Origin: Helicobacter ailurogastricus
GTDB taxonomy: Bacteria > Campylobacterota > Campylobacteria > Campylobacterales > Helicobacteraceae
NCBI RefSeq assembly: GCF_001282945.1
Contig: NZ_CDMG01000006.1
Location: 14,725 to 78,724, forward strand
Reading direction: 5' to 3'
Length of the DNA: 64,000 nucleotides
Below, in pieces: positions 1 to 9,453 of this stretch. The position numbers and the translations under genes were made by a program. Within the stretch, counting starts at the first letter, position 1, and each line of letters starts with the position of its first letter. The notes under the pieces are model-generated. The model had not been told where the DNA came from. It did not search any database and worked only from the letters and a program-made list of their open reading frames with translations.

Positions 1-2
1 AA

Positions 3-125
3 ATCGCTAAAGGATTGCCTAGGGGGAGTTAGGTACACGATACCCATAAAGTTGCTAGCTTGGCCTACCAAATCCTCAGCATTGTGGGCAACTTCTGCAC
101 CATTAGGAAACAATTTTCGCGCCAG
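3..125 (-). pseudogene. Open fragment running off the left edge, unidentified
   Basis: The minus strand is open from a TAG at 126-128 down to the window edge and reads like protein (KLFPNGAEVAHNAEDLVG, then a segment with GIVYLTPPRQ). No start codon or ribosome site lies in front, and the protein-like reading upstream of the TAG is in another frame, so this looks like the end of a decayed gene. I do not recognise the family. It could equally be chance. The remaining bases up to about 300 show nothing else I can support. Confidence 0.22.
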
Positions 126-312
126 CTACCCCAGCCCCTTTGCGCTTTTGTCAAAAACTCTTGGTTGGATTAGAGCACGCCTTTTTGTGTTTCTCTAGCC
201 AAAGGGCTTTGTGGCATTGCATGCCTTCTAAAAATAAAATTAGACTTAGATGAATGTAACGATGGATAAGGATTTTAGCGTGCCCCTCCAAGCACACCAA
301 TTCTTTAGAATG

Positions 313-329
313 CCTCGTAAGTTACGAGG
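313..329 (-). terminator. Inverted repeat after dnaK, possible terminator
   Basis: Perfect 8-base arms CCTCGTAA/TTACGAGG with a one-base centre lie 24 bases beyond the dnaK stop. A second GGGC-TTTT-GCCC stem on the same strand sits between them. There is no clear U-run, so intrinsic termination is only a suggestion. Confidence 0.35.
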
Positions 330-352
330 GCAAAAGCCCCCTCTTGTGAGGC

Positions 353-2215
353 CTATTCCACCTCAGCGTCTATCACATCCTCATCCTTTTTAGATGCTTG
401 GGGGTTTTGTCCCTTTTGCATCACCGCCTCTGTGAGCTTTTGAGAAGATTCGGCCAAGGCTTTCATTTTTGCCTCCACTTCCTCTTTGTTCGCGTTCTCG
501 TTTTTGAGCGTGGCTTCCAAGTCGCTCAAAGCCTTTTGGATTTTCTCCACTTCGCTAGGCTCTAAGTTCGCCTTGTGTTCCTCAAGGTTTTTCTTGGTTT
601 GGTGCGCGAGGCTTTCGGCTTGGTTTTTGGCCTCCACAACTGCCTTGCGGCGCGCGTCTTCCTCTTTGTGCAACTCTGCGTCTTTGACCATTTTATCGAT
701 CTCGCTATCGCTAAGCCCGCTGGAGCCGGTGATTTTGATCTCTTGGGATTTGCCGGTGTTTTTGTCCTTGGCCGACACGGTCAAAATCCCGTTGGCATCA
801 ATGTCAAAGGTCACCTCAATTTGAGGCACGCCTCTGGGGGCTGGGGCAATGCCGGTTAAGTCAAACTTGCCTAGAGATTTGTTGTCCTTGGCAAATTCTC
901 TTTCCCCTTGCAAGACAAGGATAGATACGGCGGGTTGGTTGTCCTCAGCGGTGGAGAACACCTGCGCTTTTTTGGCAGGGATGGTGGTGCCTTTTTCAAT
1001 GACTTTAGTCATCACCCCGCCTAAAGTTTCAATGCCAAGGCTTAAAGGGATCACATCCAAGAGCAAGACATCTTTGACATCGCCTTTTAACACGCCTGCT
1101 TGGATGCTCGCCCCCACAGCCACGACCTCATCGGGATTGACCGACTTATTCAAGTCTTTATTGATAAAGCCCTTGACCCGCTCTTGCACTTTGGGGATAC
1201 GAGTCGATCCGCCCACCATCACCACTTCGGCAATGTCGTTTCGGCTTAAGCCCGCATCTTGGATCACGCTGTCGATTTTACTGATCGTGTCCTCGATCAA
1301 GTCGTCGATCAAGCTTTCAAACTTCGCGCGGGTGAGCTTTTTGACCAAGTGCTTAGGCCCGCTGGCATCGGCGGTGATGAAAGGCAAATTGATTTCGGTT
1401 TCCTGCGCCGAACTTAATTCCTTTTTAGCGTTTTCGCTGGCTTCCTTCAAGCGTTGCAACGCCATGATGTCCTTTTTAATGTCAATGCCATTTTCATTTT
1501 CAAACTCTTTGGCGATGAAGTCAATGATGCGGTTGTCAAAGTCATCGCCCCCTAGGAAAGCATCCCCCCCTGTGGCTAAAACCTCTACAACATTGTCGCC
1601 CGTTTCAAGCACTGTCACATCAAAGGTCCCCCCGCCAAGGTCATAGACCATGATTTTTTCAGACTCTTTTTTATCCAGCCCATAAGCCAAAGCCGCAGAA
1701 GTGGGCTCGTTGATGATCCGCAAGACATTTAGCCCAGCGATGGTGCCGGCTTCTTTAGTCGCCTTTCTTTGGCTGTCGTTGAAGTAAGCGGGGACTGTGA
1801 TCACCGCTTCATTCACGGGTTCGCCCAAATAGCTCTCGGCGTCCTCTTTGAGTTTCATTAAGATTTTGGCGGAGATTTCCTGCGGAGTGTAGATTTTGCC
1901 CGCGATTTCTACGGCACAAGCCCCATTGCGATCCACGATTTTATAAGGCAAGCGTTTTTTTGCCTCTTGTGCCTTGTCCTCATTACTCATAAGCCCCATG
2001 ATGCGTTTAATGGAGTATATGGTTTTTTCGGGGTTGGTCACCGCTTGGCGTTTGGCGCTCTCGCCCACTAAAATTTCGCCCTTGTCGGTGAAAGCCACGA
2101 TGGAAGGCGTGGTGTTTTTGCCCTCTTTGTTGGCGATGATTTTTGCCTCATTGCCCTCATAAACCGCCATTGCAGAGTTGGTGGTGCCTAAGTCGATTCC
2201 GATCACTTTTGCCAT
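353..2215 (-). CDS. dnaK: Chaperone DnaK (Hsp70)
   Basis: ATP-driven Hsp70 chaperone of the cytoplasm, acting with DnaJ and the exchange factor GrpE. The 620-residue product has the usual bacterial length. Its N-terminal ATPase domain opens with GIDLGTTNS and carries [11 protein letters not shown] near residue 190; the substrate-binding domain follows from about residue 385, and the tail ends in the typical acidic EDVIDAEVE. The ATG has an AAGGA ribosome site. It is the last gene of hrcA-grpE-dnaK, 21 bases after grpE, so it is probably transcribed from the repressed hrcA promoter. DnaJ is not in the window. Confidence 0.98.
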   Translation of the reverse strand: MAKVIGIDLGTTNSAMAVYEGNEAKIIANKEGKNTTPSIVAFTDKGEILVGESAKRQAVTNPEKTIYSIKRIMGLMSNEDKAQEAKKRLPYKIVDRNGACAVEIAGKIYTPQEISAKILMKLKEDAESYLGEPVNEAVITVPAYFNDSQRKATKEAGTIAGLNVLRIINEPTSAALAYGLDKKESEKIMVYDLGGGTFDVTVLETGDNVVEVLATGGDAFLGGDDFDNRIIDFIAKEFENENGIDIKKDIMALQRLKEASENAKKELSSAQETEINLPFITADASGPKHLVKKLTRAKFESLIDDLIEDTISKIDSVIQDAGLSRNDIAEVVMVGGSTRIPKVQERVKGFINKDLNKSVNPDEVVAVGASIQAGVLKGDVKDVLLLDVIPLSLGIETLGGVMTKVIEKGTTIPAKKAQVFSTAEDNQPAVSILVLQGEREFAKDNKSLGKFDLTGIAPAPRGVPQIEVTFDIDANGILTVSAKDKNTGKSQEIKITGSSGLSDSEIDKMVKDAELHKEEDARRKAVVEAKNQAESLAHQTKKNLEEHKANLEPSEVEKIQKALSDLEATLKNENANKEEVEAKMKALAESSQKLTEAVMQKGQNPQASKKDEDVIDAEVE

Positions 2216-2236
2216 TTTGTATCCTTTGTATTGAGA

Positions 2237-2806
2237 TTAATTGTTTTTTGCAATGCTCACCATTGCGGGGCGCAACAAGCGCTCTTTATACTTGTAGCCC
2301 TTTTGAAAGACCTCTACGATCTGCCCCTCCTCTTGCCCCTCTGCCTGCACTTGCATGATCGCATTGTGTAGGTTGGGGTCAAAATCTGTATCACACTCCA
2401 CGCACTCAATGCCGTGTTTGGCGAGCACTTCGTGCATTTTTTGCAGAGTGAGTTCCAAGCCCTGACACACCGCTTCGCTGCCCTCTTGTTTTGCGCTTAA
2501 AAGGGCGGCGTGCAAGGTGTCGATCACGGGCAGTAAATCCTGCGCGATTTTCTCATAGGCATACTCTAGCGCCATCGCCTTGTCCTTTTCTAGCCTTTTT
2601 TTGACATTTTCAAAATCGGCATGGGTGCGCAGGTATAAGTCCTGCGCCTCCTTAAACTTCGCCTGATAGTCGATCTGTGGTTCTTTAGGCTCGGCTACTT
2701 GGCTCGCCTCGCTAGTTGCGCCTACCTCGTTTTGCGGACGCACTGCGTCCTCCCCGACCGCTTCTTGCTCTCTTAGTTTCTCTACTTCTAGTGCTGTGTC
2801 TGTCAT
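2237..2806 (-). CDS. grpE: Nucleotide exchange factor GrpE
   Basis: GrpE releases ADP from DnaK. The product from this start is 189 residues, close to the H. pylori length I remember. An N-terminal region rich in E and Q ([19 protein letters not shown]) precedes the long helix and the C-terminal beta domain with [17 protein letters not shown] chose the ATG at 2806 because AAAGAGGTG stands five bases before it. An earlier in-frame ATG at 2827 would overlap the hrcA stop as ATGA and is the alternative; the frame is also open further upstream inside hrcA but without a ribosome site. Confidence 0.93.
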   Translation of the reverse strand: MTDTALEVEKLREQEAVGEDAVRPQNEVGATSEASQVAEPKEPQIDYQAKFKEAQDLYLRTHADFENVKKRLEKDKAMALEYAYEKIAQDLLPVIDTLHAALLSAKQEGSEAVCQGLELTLQKMHEVLAKHGIECVECDTDFDPNLHNAIMQVQAEGQEEGQIVEVFQKGYKYKERLLRPAMVSIAKNN

Positions 2807-2823
2807 TTTCACCTCTTTATTCG

Positions 2824-3624
2824 TCATATGGATAACCCCCCAATCGCGCCATAAAAGCCCTCGAAATCCTGCTCTAATCCTCCCACACAAAGCATGCGAG
2901 TTTGCTCGCCCTTCAGCTTAATGGGGCAAAGCACGCCCAAAAATCCCAAGGGCAAGACCTTTTCAAAGTGCAATCCCTGCTCCAAGCCCCTTAGCAAACT
3001 CCCCTCCAAGATTTGCCTAAAGAGTTTTTGCGCCCCTCTGCTTTGGACAAGCTGGCCCAGCGCGCACAGCCCAAAATAAAGCTTTTCTAAACAAAGATGG
3101 TCGATTTGTTTAGCTAAACTTGTGGCGCACACAGACAAGGCAAGCTGTTGGATCGCCTTGCACTCCAGTCCAATCAAGTCTCTAACAAAACCCTCTAGCT
3201 TTTTATTGTAAGGCAACAGGGCTTGAGTGTTGCCAAAGTCTAAGATCAAAAATTGCCGCTCGTGGTTATGCACCGCCTGCAAAACCGCCTTTTGGTAGCG
3301 CTCCACCATGCTAAAAATCCCATAGTGCTCGCTTGCCCTTTGCAATTTGTCTAAATCCACTTCTAGGGGGGTACCTAAAGTGAGTTTCGCCCTCCAATAA
3401 TCTTTGAGGGCTCGGGTCGTGGGGATGCGTCCGCTGCTGCTATGGCTTTGGCAAATCGCCCCCTCGCTGGTGAGCCGCTTAAAATAATTGCGGATGGTGG
3501 CTGATGAGATATGCACCGCCTGCCCTTGCAAAGCTAGGCGCAAACTTTCAGAGCCCACGGGCGCATGGCTGTAAAGATAGGTTTTAATAAAGGCATCTAA
3601 GAGCCACTCTTTCTTTGAGCCCAT
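2824..3624 (-). CDS. hrcA: Heat-inducible transcription repressor HrcA
   Basis: HrcA represses class I heat-shock genes by binding CIRCE operators. The 266-residue protein begins with a winged-helix region (about 1-70, with [10 protein letters not shown] and [14 protein letters not shown]) and continues with the sensory domain; the family is usually a little longer (around 275-340). It leads the hrcA-grpE-dnaK operon, as in H. pylori, where HspR acts together with HrcA. An operator-like inverted repeat lies 50 bases upstream, so autoregulation is likely. No HspR gene is in the window. Confidence 0.93.
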   Translation of the reverse strand: MGSKKEWLLDAFIKTYLYSHAPVGSESLRLALQGQAVHISSATIRNYFKRLTSEGAICQSHSSSGRIPTTRALKDYWRAKLTLGTPLEVDLDKLQRASEHYGIFSMVERYQKAVLQAVHNHERQFLILDFGNTQALLPYNKKLEGFVRDLIGLECKAIQQLALSVCATSLAKQIDHLCLEKLYFGLCALGQLVQSRGAQKLFRQILEGSLLRGLEQGLHFEKVLPLGFLGVLCPIKLKGEQTRMLCVGGLEQDFEGFYGAIGGLSI

Positions 3625-3650
3625 GGGTCTCCTTTCTCAAATTTCCCCGA

Positions 3651-3701
3651 AGTATAGCATAAATTTTGAAAAAATTAGCAATATTTTTACGATAATGCTA
3701 A
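3651..3701 (-). promoter_or_regulatory. hrcA promoter with CIRCE-like operator
   Basis: The inverted repeat spans 3675-3701 as 9-base arms (TTAGCAATA and TAATGCTAA) separated by 9 bases; 8 of 9 positions pair. The CIRCE consensus is TTAGCACTC-N9-GAGTGCTAA, so outer bases and spacing fit and the inner three differ. On the minus strand a -10-like TATGCTATACT follows at 3651-3661, 13 bases downstream of the operator, which would place the operator over the -35 region. Assignment to HrcA is by position and sequence similarity. Confidence 0.65.
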
Positions 3702-3892
3702 AAATTCCCGCATTTTGGGCGTTTAAAAGGCAAACTTTATATTAGTCATATAAAGTTACATAAGTTATTTTATTAAAAATATTTGCTATGAGTGGCAAGT
3801 ATTAGAGAGCAAAAAGGGGATGATTAAAGCATTTGGGACGTGTTAAACGAAATGTGCTAAAATACGGCTCATTTTATCTGTAAGGGGGTTTC

Positions 3893-4156
3893 TTGCGGTG
3901 GTTGTGGGTGTTTTTAGCCCTAGATTTCTTGGGTGCGGATGGGGGAGATAATTTTTTTAAAGCCATTGAGGCGCAACTACAAAGCAACACAGCTAGGGGC
4001 ATTTTAATGTTGATTTTTATCGGCATCGCCTTTTATGTGTGGCGCAACTTAGACCGCTGGCGGGACATTTTATTCACCATTCTAGGCGTAGTGTTGGGGA
4101 TCATCCTCTTTTTTAAAGCCCCCGCTTTGGCTTCTTGGTTCATGGGGTTGTTTTAA
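3893..4156 (+). CDS. comB2: ComB2, VirB2-like pilin subunit
   Basis: Small pilin-like subunit of the ComB type IV system that Helicobacter uses for natural transformation. The 87-residue product has a hydrophobic N-terminus (LWVFLALDFLGA), then a charged stretch (FFKAIEAQLQS) and two membrane segments around residues 37-50 and 60-78, the VirB2 pattern. No ATG is available; a TTG at 3893 follows AAGGGGG at a suitable distance. A -10-like TAAAAT lies about 30 bases upstream. It overlaps comB3 by one base. comB4 is not next to it, unlike in H. pylori. Confidence 0.85.
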   Translation: MRWLWVFLALDFLGADGGDNFFKAIEAQLQSNTARGILMLIFIGIAFYVWRNLDRWRDILFTILGVVLGIILFFKAPALASWFMGLF

Positions 4157-4425
4157 TGGATCATCCTTTGTTGGTCGTGTCTGTGCCAAACTTGCAAGAA
4201 ATCTCCACCAAGGACAAGTTTTTGTGGCTCAACGCCAAGTCGTGGATTGTGTCCATCTTTGTGCCCTTTGTGCTGTGGCCATGGCTTGGCACGCTGTGGG
4301 CTTTGGCGCTGTATGGCGGGTTTTTAGCCCTCTTTAGCGTGTTGGAGTTTTTTGATGAGGACATCGCCGACATCATCATCGCCCGCTCTAAGCTAAAAAC
4401 CTCCGCCACAAGTTTTTACGCTTAA
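4156..4425 (+). CDS. comB3: ComB3, VirB3-like inner membrane protein
   Basis: VirB3-family component that works with the VirB4 ATPase in the inner-membrane complex of the ComB DNA uptake system. The 89-residue product has a soluble N-terminus (NLQEISTKDKFLWLNAKSW) and two membrane segments (IVSIFVPFVLWPWLG and LWALALYGGFLALFSVL). The ATG at 4156 overlaps the comB2 stop as TAATG, which decides the start over an upstream in-frame TTG. The gene ends tail to tail with murG, overlapping it by 4 bases. Confidence 0.87.
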   Translation: MDHPLLVVSVPNLQEISTKDKFLWLNAKSWIVSIFVPFVLWPWLGTLWALALYGGFLALFSVLEFFDEDIADIIIARSKLKTSATSFYA

Positions 4426-5489
4426 GACTCGATTTGCTCTAAAATCCGATCCACAATTTGGCCAGCCCCGCCACTAGAAACCTTTTGGCGCAGGCCTTGG
4501 CTCACGCTTGCAATCTCTAGGCCCTCTTGTTTGGGGGTTTCTAACCACTCGATGAAGTTGAAGAGGTGGTCTGGATGCAGGTGGGTTTGCTCCACGATTT
4601 TAGCCAGCCCCTCCTTAGCAAACTCCAAAGCGTTGTAGTACTGGTGGTTCTTAGCAGCAAAGGGGTAGGGCACAAAGAGGGTGGGTAGGTTGTTGGCGCA
4701 CAGCTCCCACACACTGCTTGCTCCTGCGCGACTCACGCAAATGTCGGCTTGGCGCATTTTTTCCACGAGCTGTAAATCAAAGGCAAAGAGATCGACCTGA
4801 TCTAAAAGCCCCAAACCCTTATAAACATTGGCGACCCGCTCGTAATTGAGATTGCCACACTGGTGGATCACCTTTAGCCCCTTTTTAAGCAATTTTCTAG
4901 CGCACAAAAGCGCAAATTCATTGATCGCCCTAGCTCCCTGCGACCCGCCCAAAAATAAAATTGTCCGCACTTCTGTGCGGATTCTAGCATTCTCAAAAAA
5001 GCTGTGGTGGATAGGATAGGGGGTATAAACCCTTTTGGGATCTGGCTCTGTGCTTTTGAAACTGCTAAAAATGCACTTGGCATAAGGGGTGATGAGTCTA
5101 TTTAAAGCCCCTTGCACGGCGTTTTGCTCGTGGATGTAGAGCGGGATTTTAGAAAGAATGCCCGCAAAAGAGCCCGGCCCTGCGCTAAACCCCCCCACAC
5201 TGATCAAGGCCTGTATGTGGTGTTTTTTTAGCAAGTTGCGGGCTGTTTGGGTGCAAAGGACTTGTTTGTATAGGGCTTGGATTTTCCTCAAAAAGCTTTT
5301 ATCCACAACGCCTATGGTGTCCAAGAAAAAGCATTGTTTAAATAGGGGGCTGTTTTCAAACCATGCCTTGTCTTGTCCTGAAGTGCTGCCAATGTAGAGC
5401 AAGTCATGCCCTCTGGCTTGCAACTCTTGGGCTAGGGAGCGCACAATGCACAAATGCCCTCCCGTGCCACCCCCAGTGATCGCTAACAT
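4422..5489 (-). CDS. murG: MurG, lipid II synthase (UDP-GlcNAc transferase)
   Basis: Adds N-acetylglucosamine to lipid I on the inner face of the cytoplasmic membrane, the last intracellular step of peptidoglycan precursor synthesis. The 355-residue GT28 protein starts with the glycine-rich TGGGTGGHL (residues 5-13), has the second glycine loop LFLGGSQGARAINE in the C-terminal domain, and SRAGASSVWEL for UDP-GlcNAc binding. It follows fliW in the opposite direction of transcription order (fliW lies upstream by 5 bases), the same neighbour as in H. pylori from memory. Confidence 0.96.
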   Translation of the reverse strand: MLAITGGGTGGHLCIVRSLAQELQARGHDLLYIGSTSGQDKAWFENSPLFKQCFFLDTIGVVDKSFLRKIQALYKQVLCTQTARNLLKKHHIQALISVGGFSAGPGSFAGILSKIPLYIHEQNAVQGALNRLITPYAKCIFSSFKSTEPDPKRVYTPYPIHHSFFENARIRTEVRTILFLGGSQGARAINEFALLCARKLLKKGLKVIHQCGNLNYERVANVYKGLGLLDQVDLFAFDLQLVEKMRQADICVSRAGASSVWELCANNLPTLFVPYPFAAKNHQYYNALEFAKEGLAKIVEQTHLHPDHLFNFIEWLETPKQEGLEIASVSQGLRQKVSSGGAGQIVDRILEQIES

Positions 5490-5494
5490 GGACT

Positions 5495-5899
5495 TTAAGA
5501 GTTCAGACGAGCACTTTTGGCTTGCACGAAAGATTTAAGTGTGTCCCTAAAGCCAAAGTCGGGATAATCCATGATGGATAGGGCGATTTGGGCGGCGTAG
5601 CCATTGTCGGGGTTAAAAACAAGGGGAGCTAAGAAATTCACCATGGAATCTTCTAAGTTTTTCTGCACCACCACCACACAATAAACCTCAACATGGGATT
5701 TGGCATTGAGCTCTAAAAGCAATTCAATGTATTTGGGGATGCTAAAGCTGTATTCGCGCAGTTTATAGGGGTTGGCTAAGACCATGCTGATGGTCCCATC
5801 GACACTGCTCACACGGCTAAAGAGATCATCAATTTTAGTGAGCTCCACCTCCATGATTTTTTCAAACCCGAGGATGGGGGCTTTTAACGTGTAACGCAT
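5495..5899 (-). CDS. fliW: Flagellar assembly factor FliW
   Basis: FliW binds flagellin and CsrA; when flagellin is secreted, FliW frees itself to antagonise CsrA, tuning flagellin translation. The 134-residue product has the family length and the conserved centre (LANPYKLREYSF, with VVVVQ and LAPLVFNP further on). Helicobacter usually carries two fliW paralogues; this one sits directly before murG, as one of the H. pylori copies does. The csrA gene is also in this window at 19964, but not linked to it. Confidence 0.9.
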   Translation of the reverse strand: MRYTLKAPILGFEKIMEVELTKIDDLFSRVSSVDGTISMVLANPYKLREYSFSIPKYIELLLELNAKSHVEVYCVVVVQKNLEDSMVNFLAPLVFNPDNGYAAQIALSIMDYPDFGFRDTLKSFVQAKSARLNS

Positions 5900-5947
5900 G
5901 GGCTTCCTTTGGCAAAATATGCCCTGAAACCAGCAAAACTCGTTCCA

Positions 5948-6649
5948 TTAAAACGCATAGGTGTAGTTAAGATACACAGAAAAATCCCTATGCAAGGTTA
6001 AAGTGGCGTTGTCTTGGGTGTGGGTTAAGTCTTTATTGTAGTGGGCGTAGGGAGGGTATAAAAGGGGCAACATGAATCCAAAATCCAACCCTTGGTGTTT
6101 GGAGAAATTTAAGCGCAGACCCACATTGAGGGGCAACTGGAATTGCACGGAGTGTGTTTGGCGCGCAAAAGTGCCCCCCAAATCCGCCACAAGCTCCCCT
6201 TCAAAGACAAGAGCCGCCGCTGTGTGCCAAGTTTCCACTCCAAACATCAATCCCACAAACCCTCCAAAGGTAAAATCCTGCCCTCTCCATTTGACCTCTA
6301 TAAAATTGAGCAAAGCATCCGCCCCCAAACCATAAACAAACTGCGCCACGCCCGCCCCCCCATTGCCCGCAAAGTTAAAATAATAACGCACCCCAACTTG
6401 TTTGCTCTGCCCAAGGAAATGTTTAAACCCCAAGCGCACATTGCCCCCGCCCATTGGGGCTACGCTATCTTCTAATCCCCGCTGGTCTTTAGGCACAATA
6501 AAGTTCCCATTCTGCGACACGAGGGCTTCGCTTCTGACCAAGCCAAATTGTGGGCCAAAACTCAAATACCAAGCCTTATTCTCCGCGCACAAGGGCAAGA
6601 GCGCAAGCCCTAATAGGCAGACTGGGCACGACACTTTAAACCATTGCAT
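5948..6649 (-). CDS. Helicobacter outer membrane protein (Hop/Hor/Hof-like)
   Basis: The 233-residue protein has a signal peptide (MQWFKVSCPVCLLGLALLPLCA, cut near residue 22) and alternating beta strands such as AWYLSFGPQFGLVRSE, VGVRYYFNFAG and LNVGLRLNFSKHQGLDFGFM. It ends in FSVYLNYTYAF, the aromatic C-terminal strand of Helicobacter barrel proteins. I took the ATG at 6649 because GGGGAG stands before it; the frame is open upstream without a ribosome site. It is transcribed away from the TonB-dependent receptor. The exact subfamily and ligand cannot be told from sequence alone. Confidence 0.82.
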   Translation of the reverse strand: MQWFKVSCPVCLLGLALLPLCAENKAWYLSFGPQFGLVRSEALVSQNGNFIVPKDQRGLEDSVAPMGGGNVRLGFKHFLGQSKQVGVRYYFNFAGNGGAGVAQFVYGLGADALLNFIEVKWRGQDFTFGGFVGLMFGVETWHTAAALVFEGELVADLGGTFARQTHSVQFQLPLNVGLRLNFSKHQGLDFGFMLPLLYPPYAHYNKDLTHTQDNATLTLHRDFSVYLNYTYAF

Positions 6650-6770
6650 AAAACTCCCCAATGCCAAATGCCCTAGTTTAGCTAAATCCCCTGATTTATC
6701 CCTAATTTTTAGCACACCTTAAGGCGTGTTTAAAACCAAAAATGGCACAAACTCATTTTTTATATTTGAT

Positions 6771-6787
6771 GTAATTCTTATAATTAC
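6771..6787 (+). promoter_or_regulatory. Receptor promoter overlapping a perfect inverted repeat
   Basis: GTAATT-cttat-AATTAC is a perfect 6-base inverted repeat, and a consensus -10 TATAAT lies inside it at 6779-6784. The receptor start follows 35 bases after the -10. A symmetric A+T-rich site covering the -10 of an outer-membrane metal receptor is what one expects for a Fur or NikR type operator; which regulator is not decided by the sequence. Confidence 0.55.
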
Positions 6788-6818
6788 TTTTATAGAATTG
6801 CGCTTTTTAAAAAGGATA

Positions 6819-9152
6819 ATGATGAGCAAATGCAGTTTTGTGTTGTGTGCTGGCATATGCGCTTGTGTGCCCTTGTGGGGCATAAAAACCCACCGCTTGC
6901 AAAGAGTGGAAACCACCGGCAGAACTTTTAACGAAGAGGCCCCCAAGAGTTGGCGCAGCCCTGAAGTGAAAAATTATTTGGGTAGCCAAACCGTCATTTC
7001 ACATAAACAGCTCACTCAGCAGGCCAACCAAAGCATTGAAGAAGCCTTGCAAAATGTCCCCGGGGTGCATATTAGAAACGCTACGGGTGTGGGTGCTGTG
7101 CCTAGTTTTTCGGTGCGCGGCTTTGGGGGCGGGGGCTCGGGGCACAGCAACACGGGGATGATCTTGGTCAATGGAATCCCCGTGTACGTCGCCCCCTATG
7201 TGGATATTGGCATGCCCATTTTCCCCGTAACTTTCCAATCAGTCGATCGCATCAGCGTGATTAAGGGCGGGGAGAGCGTGCAGTATGGGCCTAATGCCTT
7301 TGGGGGTGTGATCAACATCATCACCAAGCCCATCCCCTACAAGTGGCAAAATCAAGTGGCAGAGCGCATGACGGCGTGGGGGCGGGCGAGCAATGGCGGC
7401 TTTGTGGGGCCTGAGAGTAAGGGACAACCTTTCATCAAAACCCTAGCCAACAACTTTTTATACAACACCTACCTCAAAAGCGGGGGTATGATCAACGAGC
7501 ATTTTGGCGTGCAGGCACAGGCTAACTACATCACAGGGCAAGGCTTTAGGGCCAATAGCCCCACTAATATCCAAAACTATCTCTTAGATGCGCTTTATCA
7601 AATCAACGAAAACCATAAAATCACGGCTTACTACCAGTATTATAAATTTTTCCTCACCGACCCGGGGTCTTTGGGGGTGCAAGCTTACGACACCAACCGC
7701 TTCCAAAATAACCGCCCTAACAACGACAAAAGCGGGAAGGCCATGCGTTGGGGGGCAGTTTATCAAACCTTTTTTGGAGACACCTCTAAAGTGGGCGGAG
7801 ATTTCACCCTCACCTACTATGGGCATGACATGAGTCGGGATTTCCAATTCGACTCGAATTTCTTAAATGTCAACACAAACCCCAACCTAGGCCCCGTTTA
7901 CACTAACCAAAACTACAAGGGCTTTAACATTGGCGATCACCCCCGCCGCTATCTCATCAACGCTCTAGAACCCAACACCAATATTGTCTTCAACACCAAG
8001 TACATGAAACACACTTTAAAAGTGGGCATGCGCTACATGGCAAGCGACATGTGGTTTCGGTTTTTGCAAAACAAATGCCTTTCTGTCAATAATGGTACTT
8101 GCCAAATGTCGGGATTTTTATACGATAAGAAGGCCAGCCAAAATTTGGAAATGTTTAACAACTACATTGTGGGTTATGCCAGTTATAAAATGGAATTTTT
8201 TAAAGGCAAACTCACTTTAATCCCGGGGTTTCGCTACACTTTCTTGGACTACAAAAAAGTCTTGCCTGAAAATGTTAATCCCAAAACTGGGGATTTTAGC
8301 CTCTCTAAGAGCATTAAAAAGACAGACAACCAATACAGCCCTGCTTTCAATTTGGGCTATAAACCCCTAGAAAACTGGGTGATGTATTTTAATTACCGCC
8401 GCAGTTTCATCCCACCCCAAGCCAAGTCTGTGAGCATTTTCTCCACCAATTACAACCAAATTTTTAACGAGTTTGAAGTGGGATCGCGTTATTCCTACAA
8501 AAATATCCTAAGCTTTAACGTAGATTATTTTGTGATCCTCGCGCACCACTATTACAGCGGGGGGTATGGGAGCAACAGCCTAGACATCAACGCCAAAAGT
8601 CAGGGTGTGGAGCTGGAACTCTACTACGCTCCCATTAGAGGGTTACAAATGCACCTTGCCTACACCTACATAGACGCACGCATCACCAACAACGCGCAGG
8701 ACAACCCCAGCTATTTTGAGGGCATCGTCGATCACCCCTTTAACCTCAAAGGCAAGAGATTGCCCTATGTCAGCCCCAACCAATTCATCTTTGACATGAG
8801 CTACACCTATAAACACACCACCTTCGGGCTTTCTAGCTATTTTTACAGCCGGTCTTATTCCTCCATTCTCAACCAGGCTACCCCCAAAACCGTTTGTTTC
8901 AACTTTGGCTACAGCATCGACGGGGCCACCTATGGCTGCAATAGCGTGGGGCTCTTGCCATGGTATTGGGTGTGGAATGTCCAGTTAAGTCAAGTATTTT
9001 GGCAAAGTGGGCGGCACAAAATCACAGGCAGTTTGCAGGTAAATAACCTCTTTGACATGAAATATTATTTTAGGGGTCTTGGCACCAGCCCTACGGGCAG
9101 AGAACCCGGCCCGGGGCGATCGGTGACGGCTTATTTGAGCTATGAGTTTTAA
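6819..9152 (+). CDS. TonB-dependent outer membrane receptor, FecA-like
   Basis: Energy-coupled uptake receptor of the outer membrane, driven by TonB-ExbB-ExbD. The 777-residue product has a signal peptide (MMSKCSFVLCAGICACVPLWG), a plug domain (about 40-190: SIEEALQNVPGVHIRN, SVRGFGGGG, VNGIPVYVAPY, VIKGGESVQYGPNAFGGVIN) and a long barrel with the late motif QVNNLFDMKYYF, ending in YLSYEF. The start at 6819 (or the adjacent ATG at 6822) follows AAAGGA. The ferric-citrate-type plug suggests iron, haem or nickel-chelate uptake, but the ligand is not defined. The neighbouring secreted lyase raises the chance of a glycan or released metal as substrate. An exbB-exbD pair is at 21.4 kb. Confidence 0.92.
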   Translation: MMSKCSFVLCAGICACVPLWGIKTHRLQRVETTGRTFNEEAPKSWRSPEVKNYLGSQTVISHKQLTQQANQSIEEALQNVPGVHIRNATGVGAVPSFSVRGFGGGGSGHSNTGMILVNGIPVYVAPYVDIGMPIFPVTFQSVDRISVIKGGESVQYGPNAFGGVINIITKPIPYKWQNQVAERMTAWGRASNGGFVGPESKGQPFIKTLANNFLYNTYLKSGGMINEHFGVQAQANYITGQGFRANSPTNIQNYLLDALYQINENHKITAYYQYYKFFLTDPGSLGVQAYDTNRFQNNRPNNDKSGKAMRWGAVYQTFFGDTSKVGGDFTLTYYGHDMSRDFQFDSNFLNVNTNPNLGPVYTNQNYKGFNIGDHPRRYLINALEPNTNIVFNTKYMKHTLKVGMRYMASDMWFRFLQNKCLSVNNGTCQMSGFLYDKKASQNLEMFNNYIVGYASYKMEFFKGKLTLIPGFRYTFLDYKKVLPENVNPKTGDFSLSKSIKKTDNQYSPAFNLGYKPLENWVMYFNYRRSFIPPQAKSVSIFSTNYNQIFNEFEVGSRYSYKNILSFNVDYFVILAHHYYSGGYGSNSLDINAKSQGVELELYYAPIRGLQMHLAYTYIDARITNNAQDNPSYFEGIVDHPFNLKGKRLPYVSPNQFIFDMSYTYKHTTFGLSSYFYSRSYSSILNQATPKTVCFNFGYSIDGATYGCNSVGLLPWYWVWNVQLSQVFWQSGRHKITGSLQVNNLFDMKYYFRGLGTSPTGREPGPGRSVTAYLSYEF

Positions 9153-9353
9153 GCGTGTTCTTCAGAGAAGCGCCAACCATTGAGGTTTAAGACATTGCGG
9201 TCTGCCTCCTCTAGGGGCTCATAACCATTGTTTAACAGCCCATTGATGTAAATAGGGCACAAAGAAACCAAAAAATAAAGTCGTCCAGCTAAAGCCCACT
9301 TTGCAAATCCGACTTTCTCCAGCTCTGTTCCTTAACACCACTTTACCAGCCAT
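9149..9353 (-). pseudogene. Decayed small membrane protein (internal deletion and frameshift)
   Basis: On the minus strand an ATG at 9353 with a good AAGGAG site begins a protein of the small family that has a VGFSWTTLFFGFFVP segment. This reading stops early (TGA near 9222). In the next frame the expected family C-terminus appears (YINGLLNNGYEPLEEAD) and ends at 9149. The central membrane part expected between the two segments is missing. The gene is therefore probably broken by a deletion that also shifted the frame. It overlaps the last four bases of the receptor gene. Function of the family is unknown to me. Confidence 0.6.
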
Positions 9354-9453
9354 AGACGCTCCTTTTCAAAAGATTTGGCATTGCCTGCAGGATGATTAAC
9401 AACAAAACACCTTTATTTGTTATACTCTAAGCTATTTTTGCTTAAGGGCAGTG

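Noticed and set aside
849-1646. Long open frame of 265 codons on the plus strand opposite dnaK
   Set aside because: It is antisense to a certain dnaK, reads as Ser/Leu-rich low-complexity text, and has no ribosome site.
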